A stretch of DNA of 64,000 nt from Xiphophorus maculatus (GCF_002775205.1 NC_036456.1:25517850-25581849); one strand, 5' to 3'; counted from the first letter of the stretch, positions 25,297 to 37,110 are shown. Notes: a model not told the origin generated them from the sequence alone. Numbers and translations: made by a program.

Positions 25297-26281
25297 GGAG
25301 GTTAACAGAGACTGAAAACTCCAATGGGTTAAGGGTCAAATGGTACCTTTGCTGAGGATGTTTGATTTTAATCTGCTTCAAATTTTAATAACAAAACCTC
25401 AAGATTTGATTTAATCTGTGAGTAATTTTAAATGAAAGAGTCAAATCACGAATATTATAAAAAAGCAATGCATTCAGATGTGGACATTTTTTAAATGTTA
25501 AAGTTTAAAAACACAGAGCAAAAACAGATATTAAAGGTTTCAGGTACTTTTTGGCATGATATAAAAACTGAATTACCTCAGAACAGGGATGATGCTGGTC
25601 TGAGGTGATGAGTTTGTTCTGTTGATGTCGGATCGTTTTCTCAGCTCACGAAGCATCATAGCTTGTACATTTGAAGCGTCGTTTCTGTTGTCTATCCAGG
25701 TTCCCACAACCCACCTGTCAGAGAAGATATTAGAAAGCTTTCTGAATTCAAAATTCACAGAAAACATTACAGGACAGCAGACCAGAAAACTGATAGAAAA
25801 ATGTGTCTCTTCTTGGCAACAACTGAAAATTTTATGTATTTTTGTATGATGTTGAGATTCAGCCACCCAGTCCAGTATGAGGCAAAATCCGCATCTGTCA
25901 ACTTCTTGGTATCGGTAAACTCTCCCAGACACCATTCAACTCTGATTTCATCGATCTCATTCGTACAGCCAGAACAAGACCATGAATCAGTCTCCTCACA
26001 TGAGCTGAAGCTCAACTTAAAACGTTCCACAACCTGCAGATCCAAAGTGTGCAGCTGTTAGGTACAATTCAACTTTTTAAAAAAGGAAAATGAAAGAATA
26101 AAAGAATCTCAACTTACTGTAAATCTGTCTCCTTGTACGTCTTTAGTGGTGTATGAAAGCACAGCACCGTAATAACCAGATTCTGTCTGGCTGATTATCA
26201 TCAACAGCAGCAGCACAGAGAGCAACATGATGAATGAATCGGTTCGGCCAAACTAATGTCGGATCATCAGAGACAGGTGAC

Positions 26282-26287
26282 TTTATA
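26282..26287 (-). promoter_or_regulatory. TATA box of copy C
   Basis: Minus-strand TATAAA within GACTGTATAAAGT, 54 bp before the ATG. The same block is found upstream of copy F but reads CACAAAG in copies D and E. Confidence 0.55.
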
Positions 26288-26776
26288 CAGTCACTGTTCC
26301 AGATATGACAGATATATTTTATGGTCCACGTCTACATAATGGACCTCCAAACATCAGATGGTTGGGTAATAACAATCAGACATAAGAAACAAAGGATCTC
26401 CAGAAAATGCAGAAGTAATAAATCTTTCATTACACCAAGCAGGAGACACGATTTGCATCCAAAACAAATTCTACTTTTGTTTCAGCCTGAGGTCTTTTAT
26501 GCTCCTGCAGCTCTGCAGGGTTAAATATTATCTCTCCTGGTCAGTGTGTCTAGGCAAATTAAAGATGCTCGGAAACAGAAGAATAGCAGAGCTGTGGGCA
26601 CTTCTGGTTTCATCAGATGAAAACAGCATCATGGAAAATCTGACATAAAACAATCATTTTCAGACTCCACTCTGGTTAGTGGTTCATTTTGAGTCATTTA
26701 TTTATTTATACATCTTCTTTCAAAGAATCTCAATATGATTAATCCATTTTATTTAATGCCCCACTGGTGCTCAGCC

Positions 26777-27330
26777 CACATGGGTTTATAGACTCTCTAC
26801 ATACAAAACATGCAAAGCAAAATGGCTGCATACGAATCACGAGCTCCACAGAAATACCATTACATTTTCAACTCAACCAGGATAAAGAAGTCGCTGTTTT
26901 CTTTCCCAAGCTTCACAGAGAAAAGCAACTAATGCAAAAACGTCCCTATTATACATAGTAAATATCCATCTTCATTATTTATCAATACCTGCAGAAAATG
27001 ACATGATATTAAGATCAATAAAAACCTCACAGGTATAAATGTTACACATGGAAGATGGTAATAAAGAAAAACCAAACCCTCAGTAAATAACTGCCATAAA
27101 TATTGATTTTATTCACATTTTTGTCTGTTCATTATCTTATTAGTAACTGATAAACAATCACAATTTATCTTTTTGAAGTATGCATATTTGATATAGATTT
27201 TCAAACAGATATAAAATTTCACTTTGCTTTTTCTGATTAATGTCATAACTAAGTTTAGTCCCATTACCCAAGACAACCATAAATTCCTACATTTAAAACA
27301 GATAAACCCGGCCATATTTTACTGCATGGA
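26777..27330. repeat. Duplicated 3' flank of copy D
   Basis: Nearly identical to 47269-47820 downstream of copy F, starting at CCCACATGGGTTTATAGACT in both. The high identity marks a recent duplication that included the last exons. Confidence 0.85.
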
Positions 27331-27366
27331 TCAGATTCATTCTCATTGTTAGCCACTAGGGGGCGG

Positions 27367-30300
27367 TTAGTTATTAACCTTCACTGAACCGTCGCTCAGC
27401 AGGCGGACCTTTATGTCTGGAGGCAGCCCTCGTCTGATCAGTTCATCTTTAATCTGCAGAACAAAACATGAGATGAATGTGAGATACAGTCAGTGGTGAA
27501 TTATAAAATATACTGAACAGAATCTGATTAACAATAAAAACAGAATTTGGCATTTGAGTGAAATGTGTTTGTGTTAAAGTCCAGAACATCACTGACCGCT
27601 TTCTCGATTTCATCCTTGTTCTCTTTCAGTGACAGCGTAGTCGAGATCTTCAGCTTCAGAACCATAAGACGAGCTGGAAGAACAAGAGATCAATTACTTT
27701 CACTCCTGTCTTCATCCTACTTACATGTTTCTGGAGGAGTCGCTATGAAAGGTACTGGGAAAACAGCTTCTCGGCCTTTTGGCTAAGACAGCGGTCCCCT
27801 CCTTTGGGTGGTGATAGCGGTAGTCTTTGTGACTTGGCTGTTGCCACTGATTTTGAGGTTCAGTAAATTTAGTCCCTGGGTGAGATATTGACCACTAAGT
27901 AGTGGAAAATATCTTTTACCTTTTATTTGTATTTATTGGTGTTTTTTAACTATTTATTGGTTTTAGTAAAGGTTTTAAACCTTTAACTGGTGGTGCCTCC
28001 ACCATGGCGGCTATCCATGCCGGCATGCGGAGGCACCACAGTGTTCGATTTTTATTTAAGGAAAGAGAAGAAGAAAATAGAGTAACAAGATTGGACTTTT
28101 CCAGAAAACTAATCCAACAGGTGCTGAAGTTTCGGCCAGATGACCTGAATTGTATCCTTACCCTGCCTTTCAACAAAGGATATGACGTAAGTTTTTGCTC
28201 TGCCGCACTTCTCAAGGATTTTTGGACACGGTTTGAAAATGCTAAGACCCAGTTTTCAGCTTTTGACGTCGAGAAACTGACTGACAACTCCCTGAAAACG
28301 GTGATTGTCAGGATGTTCAATGAGACTGTCAGTGCTGAAGATATCTGTATGTGGCTGGGTAGACACTGCACTGTGAGAGGCCAGGCTATGAAGGTGCGGG
28401 ATGTGGACGGCATCTGGAACTGTGCTTGGCGGGTCCCCATTAAACAATGGGAAGACCCCCAAGGCTTCCAGGGCCTGAAGCATCTCCCCTCAATGATAGT
28501 CCTGGGGGAGAACAGAGGCTACATTCACTATCAAGGCCAACCCAAACTGTGTCGGAAGTGCGGCGAGCATGGTCATCTGGCCGAAACTTGTGAGAAAGTT
28601 TTCTGTGGCAAATGTCGAGAAGTGGGACACACTTTTGATGAATGTACGAACGGGCGGAAATGTAATTTGTGTGGTGGACAGGATCATTTGTTCAGAGACT
28701 GTCCACAATCGTTTGCGAACAAACTGAAAAAAGGAAAAGAGACGGTAACGGAAACGGCTAATGAGCAAGTGGAAGCAGCTGGGTCGGAAAATTCAAATCT
28801 CCCGCCAGGTCCTCTGATTGGAGGAGAGGAGGAGAGGGCGGGAAGCGGGGAGGGGAAGGAAGCCCCCCCCCAGACCGAAACATCCAGTGAGGGGGGGGAG
28901 ATGCTAACCGAAGGCGGAGCTAGCTCGGACTCTGAGGAAGAACAGACGGACAGCAGCGATGATGCCCCCCTCCCCGACGCCCAGCTGGCTAAGAGGCCGG
29001 CATCTGAGTCACCTCCCGACCTTACCCCCAAGGTAGGGAAGAGAGGAAGGCTGGAGGAACTCTTCGGTTCTTTCGGAGAGGAATCCAAAGCCTTCCTCGC
29101 TGGCTCATCCAATGAGGTCTCGTTCCTAGATTTTGCTCACCAATCAACCCCGAAGGACCCGAACAAGGTAACGGCTTTAGAAAGACGGCCGACACCGAGA
29201 GCCCGAAGGGGGAATGGAGCTCCAACCCGACCTGCACCACCATGTGGGAAGGAAGAGCTCTGTTCACAGGACAGTCTCTGAACCCGCCTTGTTTTAAATG
29301 ACCGCCCGTTTTTTAACATGGTTTAAATTAGTCTTATCTTGTCTTTAATCCTTTAAAATGTCGTACTTGATTTTAGCCATCATACTCATGACTCTCACCT
29401 TCTCAACCATCAATGTTAGAAGTGTGAAGTCGCGAGTTAGAGCCCAGAGTGTTTTATCCTTTTTAACCTCCGTACAGTCAGATGTGTTTTTACTACAAGA
29501 ATGTGCACTCCCGTTTTTAAAGAACTACACCCGGTGGCAGGACTTGTGGCCACGGCCGTCTATATGGAGCGGCTCCAATGAAAATAAAAATGACGGCGTG
29601 GCCATTTTAATAAATAACCCGCACATCTTGGTGGAGGGGAGCACCGTGGTGAGAGAGGGACGAGCACTTTTAGCAAATCTGACTTTTAACGGACAGGATT
29701 TTAACCTCTTAAATATTTATGGCTTTAATGACAAACAAGACAGGTATGACTTTTTAGACAGAAAAAGATACAGAAAATTAAAAATAAGAGATTCTAGAAC
29801 CCTAGTAGGTTTTAAACTTTCTCTTATATATGCTTTTATTCGGAAATTTTTAGAACATTTTGGACTGGAAGGAGAGGAGAACAAGATTTTAACTAATCGT
29901 TTTATTGTCCCTGTTGTGCAGGACCGGGAACCAGTGACTCCAGTGCGCGGCCTCCTGTATGGAGACGCCTCCACCGTTTGGCGCAACGTGAGCCATCCCG
30001 TCCTTCCAAACAAACTCCAGGACCTGTCATGGATGGTGGCTCATGGGATCCTGCCGGTCGGAGCCGTTATGCACTCCCGCGGCATGTCTGCAACGTCCAT
30101 CTGCCCCCGACCCGGTTGTGGCGCGCCGGAGTCGGTGAGGCACCTGCTGTGGGAGTGCAGTGCTGCTGTGGACCTGTGGGCGAAGGCCGGCTCCTTGCAA
30201 TTCCCACACTTGCCAGCAAGGGAGGTCCTCCATGGACAGCTAGTGCTGTACGGGGTGAGCCAGCAGAAAACAAAGAAAAAGGACTTTGCTGAGATGTGGC

Positions 30301-33300
30301 TCACCCTAGCCACCATCAAAGACGCCATTTGGACCTCCAGAAACTTGCTGGTGAGCAGGCGCAGGCAGATGCCCCCCGTGGCTGTGCTCCGGATGGCGGC
30401 AGCAAAAAGGACAACATCAAGGGCTGCAGGTGGCGCGCCAAGGACACAGCCACCAAGAAGAATCGCCTGCGCCTCCGTGGACGAAGGAGCCGGCGCTCCA
30501 CGAGCAGAGGTCCAAGCAGCGGCGGCCTGGCTCTCCGGGTGAGGCAGGAGGGAAGGAGCTTCAGGGCGGGATCCCCTCTGAGCACCAAGCGCTGTCTGGA
30601 AGGTCGGGATGGCTCCGGACTTGGGAAGGAGTCACCCCAGTCCTGCTCAACTTTTAACACACAGAGATTTTGTATTTTATAATTCTTGTTCTTAGCTTCT
30701 TTTAGCTTAAATTGATGAATTTGTAAGTTTTTAGAAATTTCTGAATAATTGCAACAATGTAATGTTTTTTAAATGTTTACAGTAACAATAAAAATTTTTC
30801 GAAAGAAAAAAAAAACTGGGAAAACAGCAGCAGAAACATCATGAGTTCAGGAAATAACAAATGAGAATAAATTAAAGACGTAAAAGAAAGAAATGACTCA
30901 CAGTTTCTAACCGTCACAATGACACATCGAAGCTCAGACTGGTAGATAGAACTGGAGACACTGGGGAGATAATTTAGCACCAAAACTTTAATATTAAACT
31001 CATTTTAAAATGGCCATTAAAATATTTTACAAATAACCATAAAGGAGACATGCAAATTAAATAATTTTTGTGTGTACTTTGAGTGTCTAGGCTTGCAAAA
31101 AATGTAATTTATTCTCTCCTGGTGTTGCATAGATATTTTTATATTTGTTATGGGTTATATTTTTCTGTCTGTTAATTTTGCTCTATTGGCTTTAACATTT
31201 TTTTGGCGATGATTTCACCACATTTGCTGTGGAACTGCTAAACAAGGCTTCCAACTAATCAGTTCTATGAATCCGCCTTTTTTTTCCACACACTGATTTT
31301 GTCGTCCAATTCAGTTATGTCAAAGTTGCAGGTAAACAAGTCAAAATATTCAATTATAGAGTGAATTAATGCAGAGGATTCCTTACATCGCCTCCCAGCA
31401 TCAGAACCTCTTCAAATGTCTGATTATGTTTTCCTTTTTTCTGTAAAGTTTGTTTTTGGAGATCTTATGGATCACTGCTTCAGAAACTTTCACCAGAATC
31501 AAGAGGGATTTTCAGGAAGACATTTTCTATCACTGAAGATGAAAATTATTTTTTTTACATTTGTACTTAAGTGCATTTTAAAACAAGTACTTTATACTTT
31601 TATTTAAGTAAAGGAGTTACTATTACTAGATAAGTATCTGTAAGTCTTATGTGGAGAATGTGAAGACTTCTGACACCTTTTCAGATCAGATACTGACGTT
31701 GCCTGGACAACAAAACAGACGGGACGGCTTTCATTATCATCATTTTGACTGACAGACGGCGTCCATCTCAGGGTGAAATTTCCTGAACCAGATGAATTCT
31801 TGACCATGTTGATCGGTCCGCTGAACAGGAGCTCAGTGATCCTTTAACACACAGGAAACACATCAGTCTGTTTGGTTATATGTGCAAAATGTCCTGAAAA
31901 CAACCTTATAAATTGTCTTCAAACTTCTCTGATAGCAAAACACAAGTTTGTCTACATCATCCATGCAGGTTTTTATGTTGCTGCAAATTTGATCTTCATC
32001 ACAACAGTAAAGATCAAATTTCAGATTTTCACCTTCAATTATTTAGAAACTTACCTCTGATTAGAAACAATATTTATTGCTACTCACACAGACTGAGTCG
32101 CCTCTGCTCTGATGTTGATTTCTATCATCTCATTAACGTTTATGAAGAACTGAGCTCCATGTTCAGGAGTTGGAGGCAGAAACCTGGGCAGATATTCACC
32201 TGCTGTGCAGGACGGAGCTGCAGGATCCACTGGAGCAATGCAGGGAAAAATAATTCAGATGAACTAAAGAAACACATTAATAATGGTTTGTCTAGAGTCT
32301 AGACAGATAAGTGGACAGTTAGTTTAAAAGATAAATTCAGTGAAGTTACACAATTGGTTCATCTGATCCGTTTTTATGATAGATGATCTTGTTGCTTTAG
32401 ATTTCTGAGAAATTTCTGAGAAATGTAAAAGTCTGATGTCCTGTAATAATCTTTAGTTATTGATCAACTTAAAACAAACAAATACTTATTGGCAGTGGTG
32501 GGCTGTCAGGGCTAAAAGACAGCTAGCCTTAGGAATTTGAAAAGAAAAAGTGTAAAATGTTTTAATCATATTTAATTTTATCTATAATTTAATTTTTACT
32601 CTACAAACGAGTTGCTTATTGTTATTATTGAGGTTTCACTTTAATTTCCTACTTTAACGTGCCTTAAACGCATCTGGTGAGCAGCTCCACCTCAGCTTCA
32701 GCTACCCCTTCTTCAAAGATGCTGTGCAACAGGCCTGGTCAACATGCAAGGTCCACAGGCCAAGCTGAAGGTGCAGAGCTTCCCCTGCATCTCCCTCACT
32801 GTAGTTAACTTGGTAATTACAAAATGGCAGCCGCATCCGCTTCACCTCCGTTGACCTATTTGCAAACTTGCCTTTTTCAAGAAGCTCTCTTACGGATAAA
32901 ATAGAAATAACTAAAAATGGAAAATCCATACCATACCTGGATCCACTAACACAGACCAGTAAGAACTTTGTAAGGCATGTTAAAGACTTTATCCATGAGC
33001 GCTACGAGTGGCTAACAGCTAGCACTGAGCACAACAACCTGTGGATTTTATTAACAAGTAGTGGGCGAGGGTTACTTTTCTGTTACATTCTCATACAAAC
33101 TTTACTTTATATTTTTTCTTTTAATTGTTCACGTGCTATTTGAGCAGTTTGGATTAATGTTGAGATTAACAGGGGAAAAGTTTTGCTTAATTGCTGTCTG
33201 TTCAATTATGTGCACAAAATATACATTGAAATATTGCTTGATCTGCATTCTTGCTTTACTTGGCGTATTTTTAATTATTTTCATATTATTGGAGGCATGT

Positions 33301-35198
33301 TGCTTGGTGTGGTGCATAGTTTTTGCATTGTCCTGCAGGGACAAGGTTGACCTGAACCACGCACAGGTTCAGGTCCTGAACCACGCACAGGTTCAGGTCC
33401 TGAACCACGCACAGGTTCAGGTCCTGAACCACGCACAGGTTCAGGTCCTGAACCACGCACAGGTTCAGGTCCTGAACCACGCACAGGTTCAGGTCAACCT
33501 GTGTATCCAGTACACAGGTCCAATAACGCCACTGGTTATTGAATATTAAATGTATTTGCACCAGTGTTTCTCTTTGTGAGGTAAAACAAGCTGATTGAAA
33601 CAATAAATCAAACCTTTGAAAACAAACTGGACAGAGATTTGGCTCATGAAGCTGCTGGGGCTCCATGAATACGTTAAACCATCATAACGAGTCATATTGA
33701 TGGTCTGACTGGGAAAATCCTCCATCACCAGCTGAACTGCATATGAACCTTCATCACTGCTGTTGGTTGGACTGAATGAAAGAGAACAAGACTGGAAGAG
33801 GACAGAGAGAGAAAGATTACCAATGTTATATTTAATGTTCTCTGTTATGGATTTATGTTGTTTTTGTTCATACCAACAATATTTTGTTGTTCATACCAAC
33901 AAAGTTCCAGAGTAATGTTTTATCATTAGTTATTTATAGTTAGTTAAATAATCAGTAAATTTTCCTTAATTACCTTTGAACATTATGCCTTCCTGTAAAC
34001 TGACACCAACATTTATTACTCACTGATGAGAGACTGAGGACAGACGGTGCTGTGCAGGTGTAGCATTCATAGATACTGGGATTGGATCCATGTCTGCATT
34101 TAACATTATCCTCATCAGGGTCAAAGGTCAACAAGTTGATATTCCTCTGACAGTTTGAGGGAACTCTGAGAGAAACAGAGAACAAACATCACAAAGTCAC
34201 CTGAGAACAAACAATCTGCTCTAATTATTTTATTTACATGATGAATCTTCAGTATCTTGACTGATTTGTATTTCAGTGTTTTTATTCCATTATGTTTTAG
34301 TTTATTTTGCTCCATTTATCTCTTTGGTCTCTTTTAAAGATAAAATCAATTCACAGCATTTGGATATTATTTGGAAACTTTTTCTAATCATTAAAGTTTT
34401 ATGGTTAGCCTTAAAAAAGGACAAAATACCAACAAACTAAACCTACAGTTTATGCTCAACAAAAGACATCTAAAGGTTCCAGGTATTTATTAACATAACA
34501 TAAAAACTGCCTGATTTACCTCATAACAGGGACGATCGCTGTCTGTGGTGATGAATTCGGTCTGTTGATGTCGGATCGTTTTCTCAGCTCATATGTTATC
34601 CTAAATCTCCCAGCTGAAACACCGTTTCTGTTGTTTATCCAGGCTGCAGGATTCCACCTTTAATAGAAGATATTGGGAAGATTTCTGATGTTACTCAGAG
34701 TTTCTAAAACACAGAAAACTTTACAGAACAGGAGACCAGAAAATTGACTAGAGATTTAATTCAGTAGGAATTTTAGATTTAGTTACTTCTTGGCAACAAC
34801 TGAAAAATGTTAGATATGTTTGTATGATGTTGAGATTCAGTTACCAGTCCCAGTAATATTGGAAACTCCAACCAGTAATCTTGTTGGTGTACTCTTTCAG
34901 ACACCATTCACTGCTGCTTTCATCAATCTTCTTAGTGCAGCACCACCATGAATCAATCTCTCCACATGAGGTGAAGCTCAACTTAAAGCGACGCACAACC
35001 TGCAGATTTAAAGTGAAGAGGTGTTGGACAACATACGATTCTTTTAAAATAAGAAAATGAAATAAACTTCAAGAAGTCTGAACTTACTGTAAATCTGTCT
35101 CCTTGTACATTTTTAGTGGTGTGGGAAAGAACAGCACCAGTATAACCAGCTTCTGTCCAGCTGACCATCATCAGCAGCAGCAGCACAGAGAGCAACAT
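27367..35198 (-). CDS. Array copy D: secreted paralog split by a LINE in one intron
   Basis: Eleven exons, in order of translation: 35088-35198, 34845-34999, 34520-34657, 34024-34165, 33614-33791, 32088-32229, 31698-31841, 30902-30960, 27725-27754, 27597-27673, 27367-27453. They total 1263 nt, an exact frame for 420 aa ending in TAA. Leader [17 protein letters not shown]; Cys-rich 38-89; [20 protein letters not shown] in residues 135-182; [11 protein letters not shown] in 183-241; [14 protein letters not shown] in 242-289; [13 protein letters not shown] in 289-337. Only a 10-residue Thr/Pro exon remains, followed by a tail with [18 protein letters not shown] and [20 protein letters not shown] 3-kb LINE sits 12 bp upstream of the acceptor of the 30-bp exon, so normal splicing of the last three exons is uncertain. 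The upstream TATA box is lost (CACAAAG). Confidence 0.7.
27755..27766. repeat. Left target-site duplication of the Tx1-like LINE
   Basis: CTGGGAAAACAG (12 bp, perhaps 13 with the preceding A) repeated at 30816-30827. On the minus strand it is the pyrimidine tract and AG of a splice acceptor of copy D. Confidence 0.85.
27767..27788 (+). other. U2 snRNA 5'-end fragment at the LINE's start
   Basis: 22 nt identical to the start of vertebrate U2 snRNA (CTTCTCGGCCTTTTGGCTAA then GA). The preceding target-site G would extend the match to 23. Far too short to be a U2 gene: the following branch-site-binding region is absent. It is best read as the 5' part of the LINE's RNA. Confidence 0.75.
28004..29281 (+). 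CDS. LINE ORF1 protein with CCHC zinc knuckles
   Basis: 425 aa from an ATG in a good context (CCACCATGG). A conserved N-terminal region (residues about 1-180) is followed by three zinc-knuckle-like motifs between about 183 and 235: [28 protein letters not shown] and [14 protein letters not shown]. The remainder is an acidic, low-complexity tail. ORF1 proteins of this kind bind the element's RNA in the retrotransposition particle. The frame is intact, unlike ORF2, so the insertion is not very old. Confidence 0.85.
   Translation: MAAIHAGMRRHHSVRFLFKEREEENRVTRLDFSRKLIQQVLKFRPDDLNCILTLPFNKGYDVSFCSAALLKDFWTRFENAKTQFSAFDVEKLTDNSLKTVIVRMFNETVSAEDICMWLGRHCTVRGQAMKVRDVDGIWNCAWRVPIKQWEDPQGFQGLKHLPSMIVLGENRGYIHYQGQPKLCRKCGEHGHLAETCEKVFCGKCREVGHTFDECTNGRKCNLCGGQDHLFRDCPQSFANKLKKGKETVTETANEQVEAAGSENSNLPPGPLIGGEEERAGSGEGKEAPPQTETSSEGGEMLTEGGASSDSEEEQTDSSDDAPLPDAQLAKRPASESPPDLTPKVGKRGRLEELFGSFGEESKAFLAGSSNEVSFLDFAHQSTPKDPNKVTALERRPTPRARRGNGAPTRPAPPCGKEELCSQDSL
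29358..30542 (+). pseudogene. LINE ORF2 remnant, reverse transcriptase deleted
   Basis: 394-aa open frame. Residues about 13-130 are an apurinic-endonuclease-like domain ([31 protein letters not shown]). After about residue 132 the text jumps to the far C-terminus, which includes a [19 protein letters not shown] zinc-binding motif. The end of the endonuclease and the whole reverse transcriptase, expected at over 600 residues, are missing. The join near 29752 keeps the frame open. The copy cannot move itself. Confidence 0.8.
30816..30827. repeat. Right target-site duplication of the Tx1-like LINE
   Basis: CTGGGAAAACAG, identical to 27755-27766. On the minus strand it recreates a splice-acceptor sequence (CTGTTTTCCCAG) upstream of the LINE. 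Confidence 0.85.
32478..33340. other. Extra sequence in a copy D intron
   Basis: The intron between exons 5 and 6 is longer here than in C or F. The extra part starts with CAGTGGTGGGCTGTCAGGGC, which looks like a hAT-type end, but no matching right end was found. The 162-aa open frame at 33061-33549 is hydrophobic low-complexity text running into a minisatellite and is not supported as a gene. Confidence 0.35.
33351..33494. repeat. 24-bp hairpin minisatellite, six units
   Basis: Six perfect tandem copies of CCTGAACCACGCACAGGTTC plus AGGT. Within each unit CCTGAAC pairs with GTTCAGG, so each repeat can fold into a small stem-loop. Intron of copy D, between exons 5 and 6. Confidence 0.95.
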
Positions 35199-35505
35199 GA
35201 TGAATGAATCAATTCTGCTAAACAAAGATCAGATCATCAGGTCACCTTTGTGACAGCTGCTGTCGTAAGAAGCTTTGATTATGCAAACATCTGAAGACCA
35301 AAGACGACAAAGTGATGCTTTACAAATATTTAAACGAGTTTGTAGGAGTGAGCTCCTATTTATTTAGTTTTCTCCTTTTTATTTAGGAAGGTAAACTTTT
35401 GTCATTTGGTTTATTTACTTTCAAGTTGTAAGTCTTGGTTAATTTTATAATTTTCTTTTGTTTGTAATTTTTGCCCTTATAGCTCAGTTTCCTGTAAAGT
35501 TAGTC

Positions 35506-35930
35506 AAATTTAAAATGATCCAGTTGAAAGAAATGAAATCAGGAAACTATGAGAACTCTTCTGTTTGTTCCTCTTTAGAGTTTTGCTGCAGAGATTTAGA
35601 TCGAGTGAAAGATAATTATTTTATTGATGAATGTCAGATTTACCTTAGAAAGAAGATAAAAGCACTAAAACCTGCATGTCTTACCTGTTTGGATGTCAAT
35701 GTTTGTATCTAATAGTATCTAAGTTATAATGTGCATTGATGATTAATTACGTGATGTGAACTAACTTTGTGCACACCAACTTTGTGTTTATTTAAATTAT
35801 TGATGCAAATGTTGAGCATTGTGGTAGCTCTCATTGTTTGCTATGCAAATAACTAATTAGTATACTGGTAGTCAAATTGGAATAAACCCAACACAGTCTG
35901 AGCTAAAGGCTGTCAAATTCTGCCTAGATT
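35506..35930. repeat. Upstream block of the duplicated unit, copy 1
   Basis: Related to 36715-37110 and 41995-42420 (shared CTCTTCTGTTTGTT, TTTGCTGCAGAGATTT, ACCTTAGAAAG). The first copy lies just upstream of copy D and the third upstream of copy E, so the block belongs to the ancestral tandem unit. The open frame at 35458-35712 is not supported as a gene. Confidence 0.6.
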
Positions 35931-36043
35931 ATCCCTGCAGGCGTTTATAATGTTTTATAGGTTGGACTTAATGTGTTATTTTATCACAACACTACAGACC
36001 AAATTTCAGATTGTTGCCATGAACTATTTCAGATTTTTACTGT

Positions 36044-36515
36044 CTGTGCAGGATGGAGCTGCAGGATCCAGTGGATCAAAACAAGAAGCAACAGATTTAG
36101 AGAAATGGGTCGATGAAATATGGTTTATTTACTGCACAAACAACTCTGTGGCTTTTTCAAAAGATGAATTCAGTAAAGTTACACAGTTGCATATCTCAGC
36201 TGTTCTTATAAGAGGAAGGTTTTTGTTTTGTTGCATGTCTGTATTCAGACATTTAAAGGTCAAAGGTCCTTCAATAATCTTTAGTTTTTGTTTAATATTG
36301 ACAGCTAAATAAGGAACACCAGATATATTTTAAAAAATTGACATTAATGTGAGTTAAAATAAGCTAACTGAAACATTTAATCACATCTTTGAAAAGAAAC
36401 TGGACAAAGTTTTTGCTCGTGGCTTTTCTGGAGCTACATAAGTGTGTTGAACCAGAACCATCAGTGAGAATGATGGTTCTGGTTCTCTTTAGGAAAGTCA
36501 TCCATCATCAGCTAT
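36044..36515 (-). pseudogene. Relic of an array copy: parts of exons 5 and 6
   Basis: 36044-36070 matches the 5' end of exon 6 (plus-strand CTGTGCAGGATGGAGCTGCA), the rest of that exon being deleted. About 36386-36515 is a decayed exon 5, recognisable by GAAACTGGACAAAG and by GAAAGTCATCCATCATCAGC. A 13-bp inverted repeat (AACCAGAACCATC...GATGGTTCTGGTT) has formed inside it. This is a dead copy between D and E. Confidence 0.65.
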
Positions 36516-36714
36516 ACAAAAATATTTAATAAAGATAGATTCATCTTTCATTTTCAATCAGTTTATCAGCATGTTTGCTCAGCAGCTGTTGGTAAGTAAA
36601 TAAGCAAATGTAATTCAGATAATTTATTTCACAGAAAATACAAATAAAAACCATCACTTCCTTTAAAATGTAAATATTAAAACATGATTAAAAGTTCAAA
36701 AATAGTCAGGATAT

Positions 36715-37110
36715 TAAAATGAACCAGTGCAAAGACAGGAGAACAGGAAAACATGAGCTCTTCTGTTTGTTTCCGTTTTGCTGCAGAGATTTGGATCAAG
36801 TGACAGAGATAATTTTTTATTGATGGTCAGAATTACCTTAGAAAGAAGATAAAATCACTAAAAACTTGTTTCTTACATGTTTGCCTGTCAATGTCTGCAT
36901 GTAACAGTAAATTAAAATGTGCATTGATGATTAATTACGTGATGAGAACAAATTTTGTGCACACCAACTTTGTGTTTATTTAAATTATTGACGCAAATGT
37001 TGAGCTTTGTGGTAGCTCTCATTGTTTGCCTTGCAAATAGCTAATTAGCATAGTGCTAGCCTTTCGCTCACACTGAGTTACATCTTGCATGGTAATGTTG
37101 CAGCCTGGGG
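36715..37110. repeat. Upstream block of the duplicated unit, copy 2
   Basis: Second member of the three-copy family at 35506, 36715 and 41995, associated with the relic at 36044-36515. Confidence 0.55.

Larger units (their letters stand above)
21950..26228 (-). pseudogene. Array copy C: paralog with a nonsense codon in exon 8
   Basis: Eleven exons, in order of translation: 26118-26228, 25867-26033, 25577-25714, 24966-25101, 24264-24441, 23845-23986, 23568-23705, 22625-22683, 22500-22538, 22320-22396, 21950-22036. They sum to 1272 nt, an exact frame, but codon 348 (22650-22652, minus) is TGA where A, B, D and F have CGA (Arg). The product would stop at 347 aa, losing the mucin-like and SEA-like parts. 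Leader [17 protein letters not shown]; Cys-rich residues 38-93; VPSNCQRN and FPRQTITLT blocks conserved. The donor after exon 2 is a weak GTGGCT, against GTAACT in D and GTGACT in F. A shortened secreted protein or mRNA decay are both possible. A 62-nt palindrome sits in the intron between exons 9 and 10. Confidence 0.7.
27767..30815 (+). mobile_element. Tx1-clade (Keno-like) LINE led by U2 snRNA sequence
   Basis: A 3.05-kb insertion with a poly(A) end (GAAAGAAAAAAAAA) and 12-13 bp target duplications. Its first 22 nt (CTTCTCGGCCTTTTGGCTAA followed by GA) match the 5' end of U2 snRNA from about nucleotide 5, after which the text diverges from U2. It carries an ORF1 with zinc knuckles (28004-29281) and an ORF2 remnant (29358-30542) with the reverse transcriptase deleted. 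Keno elements are known Tx1-group LINEs that insert into U2 genes; this copy is outside a U2 gene. It lies antisense in an intron of copy D. Confidence 0.8.

Noticed and set aside
27767..27788. A U2 snRNA gene
   Set aside because: Only the first 22-23 nt are present and the next bases are LINE sequence.
33061..33549. 162-aa hydrophobic open frame ending in LNHAQVQV repeats
   Set aside because: It runs from AT-rich intron text into the 24-bp minisatellite and has no family resemblance or splice support.
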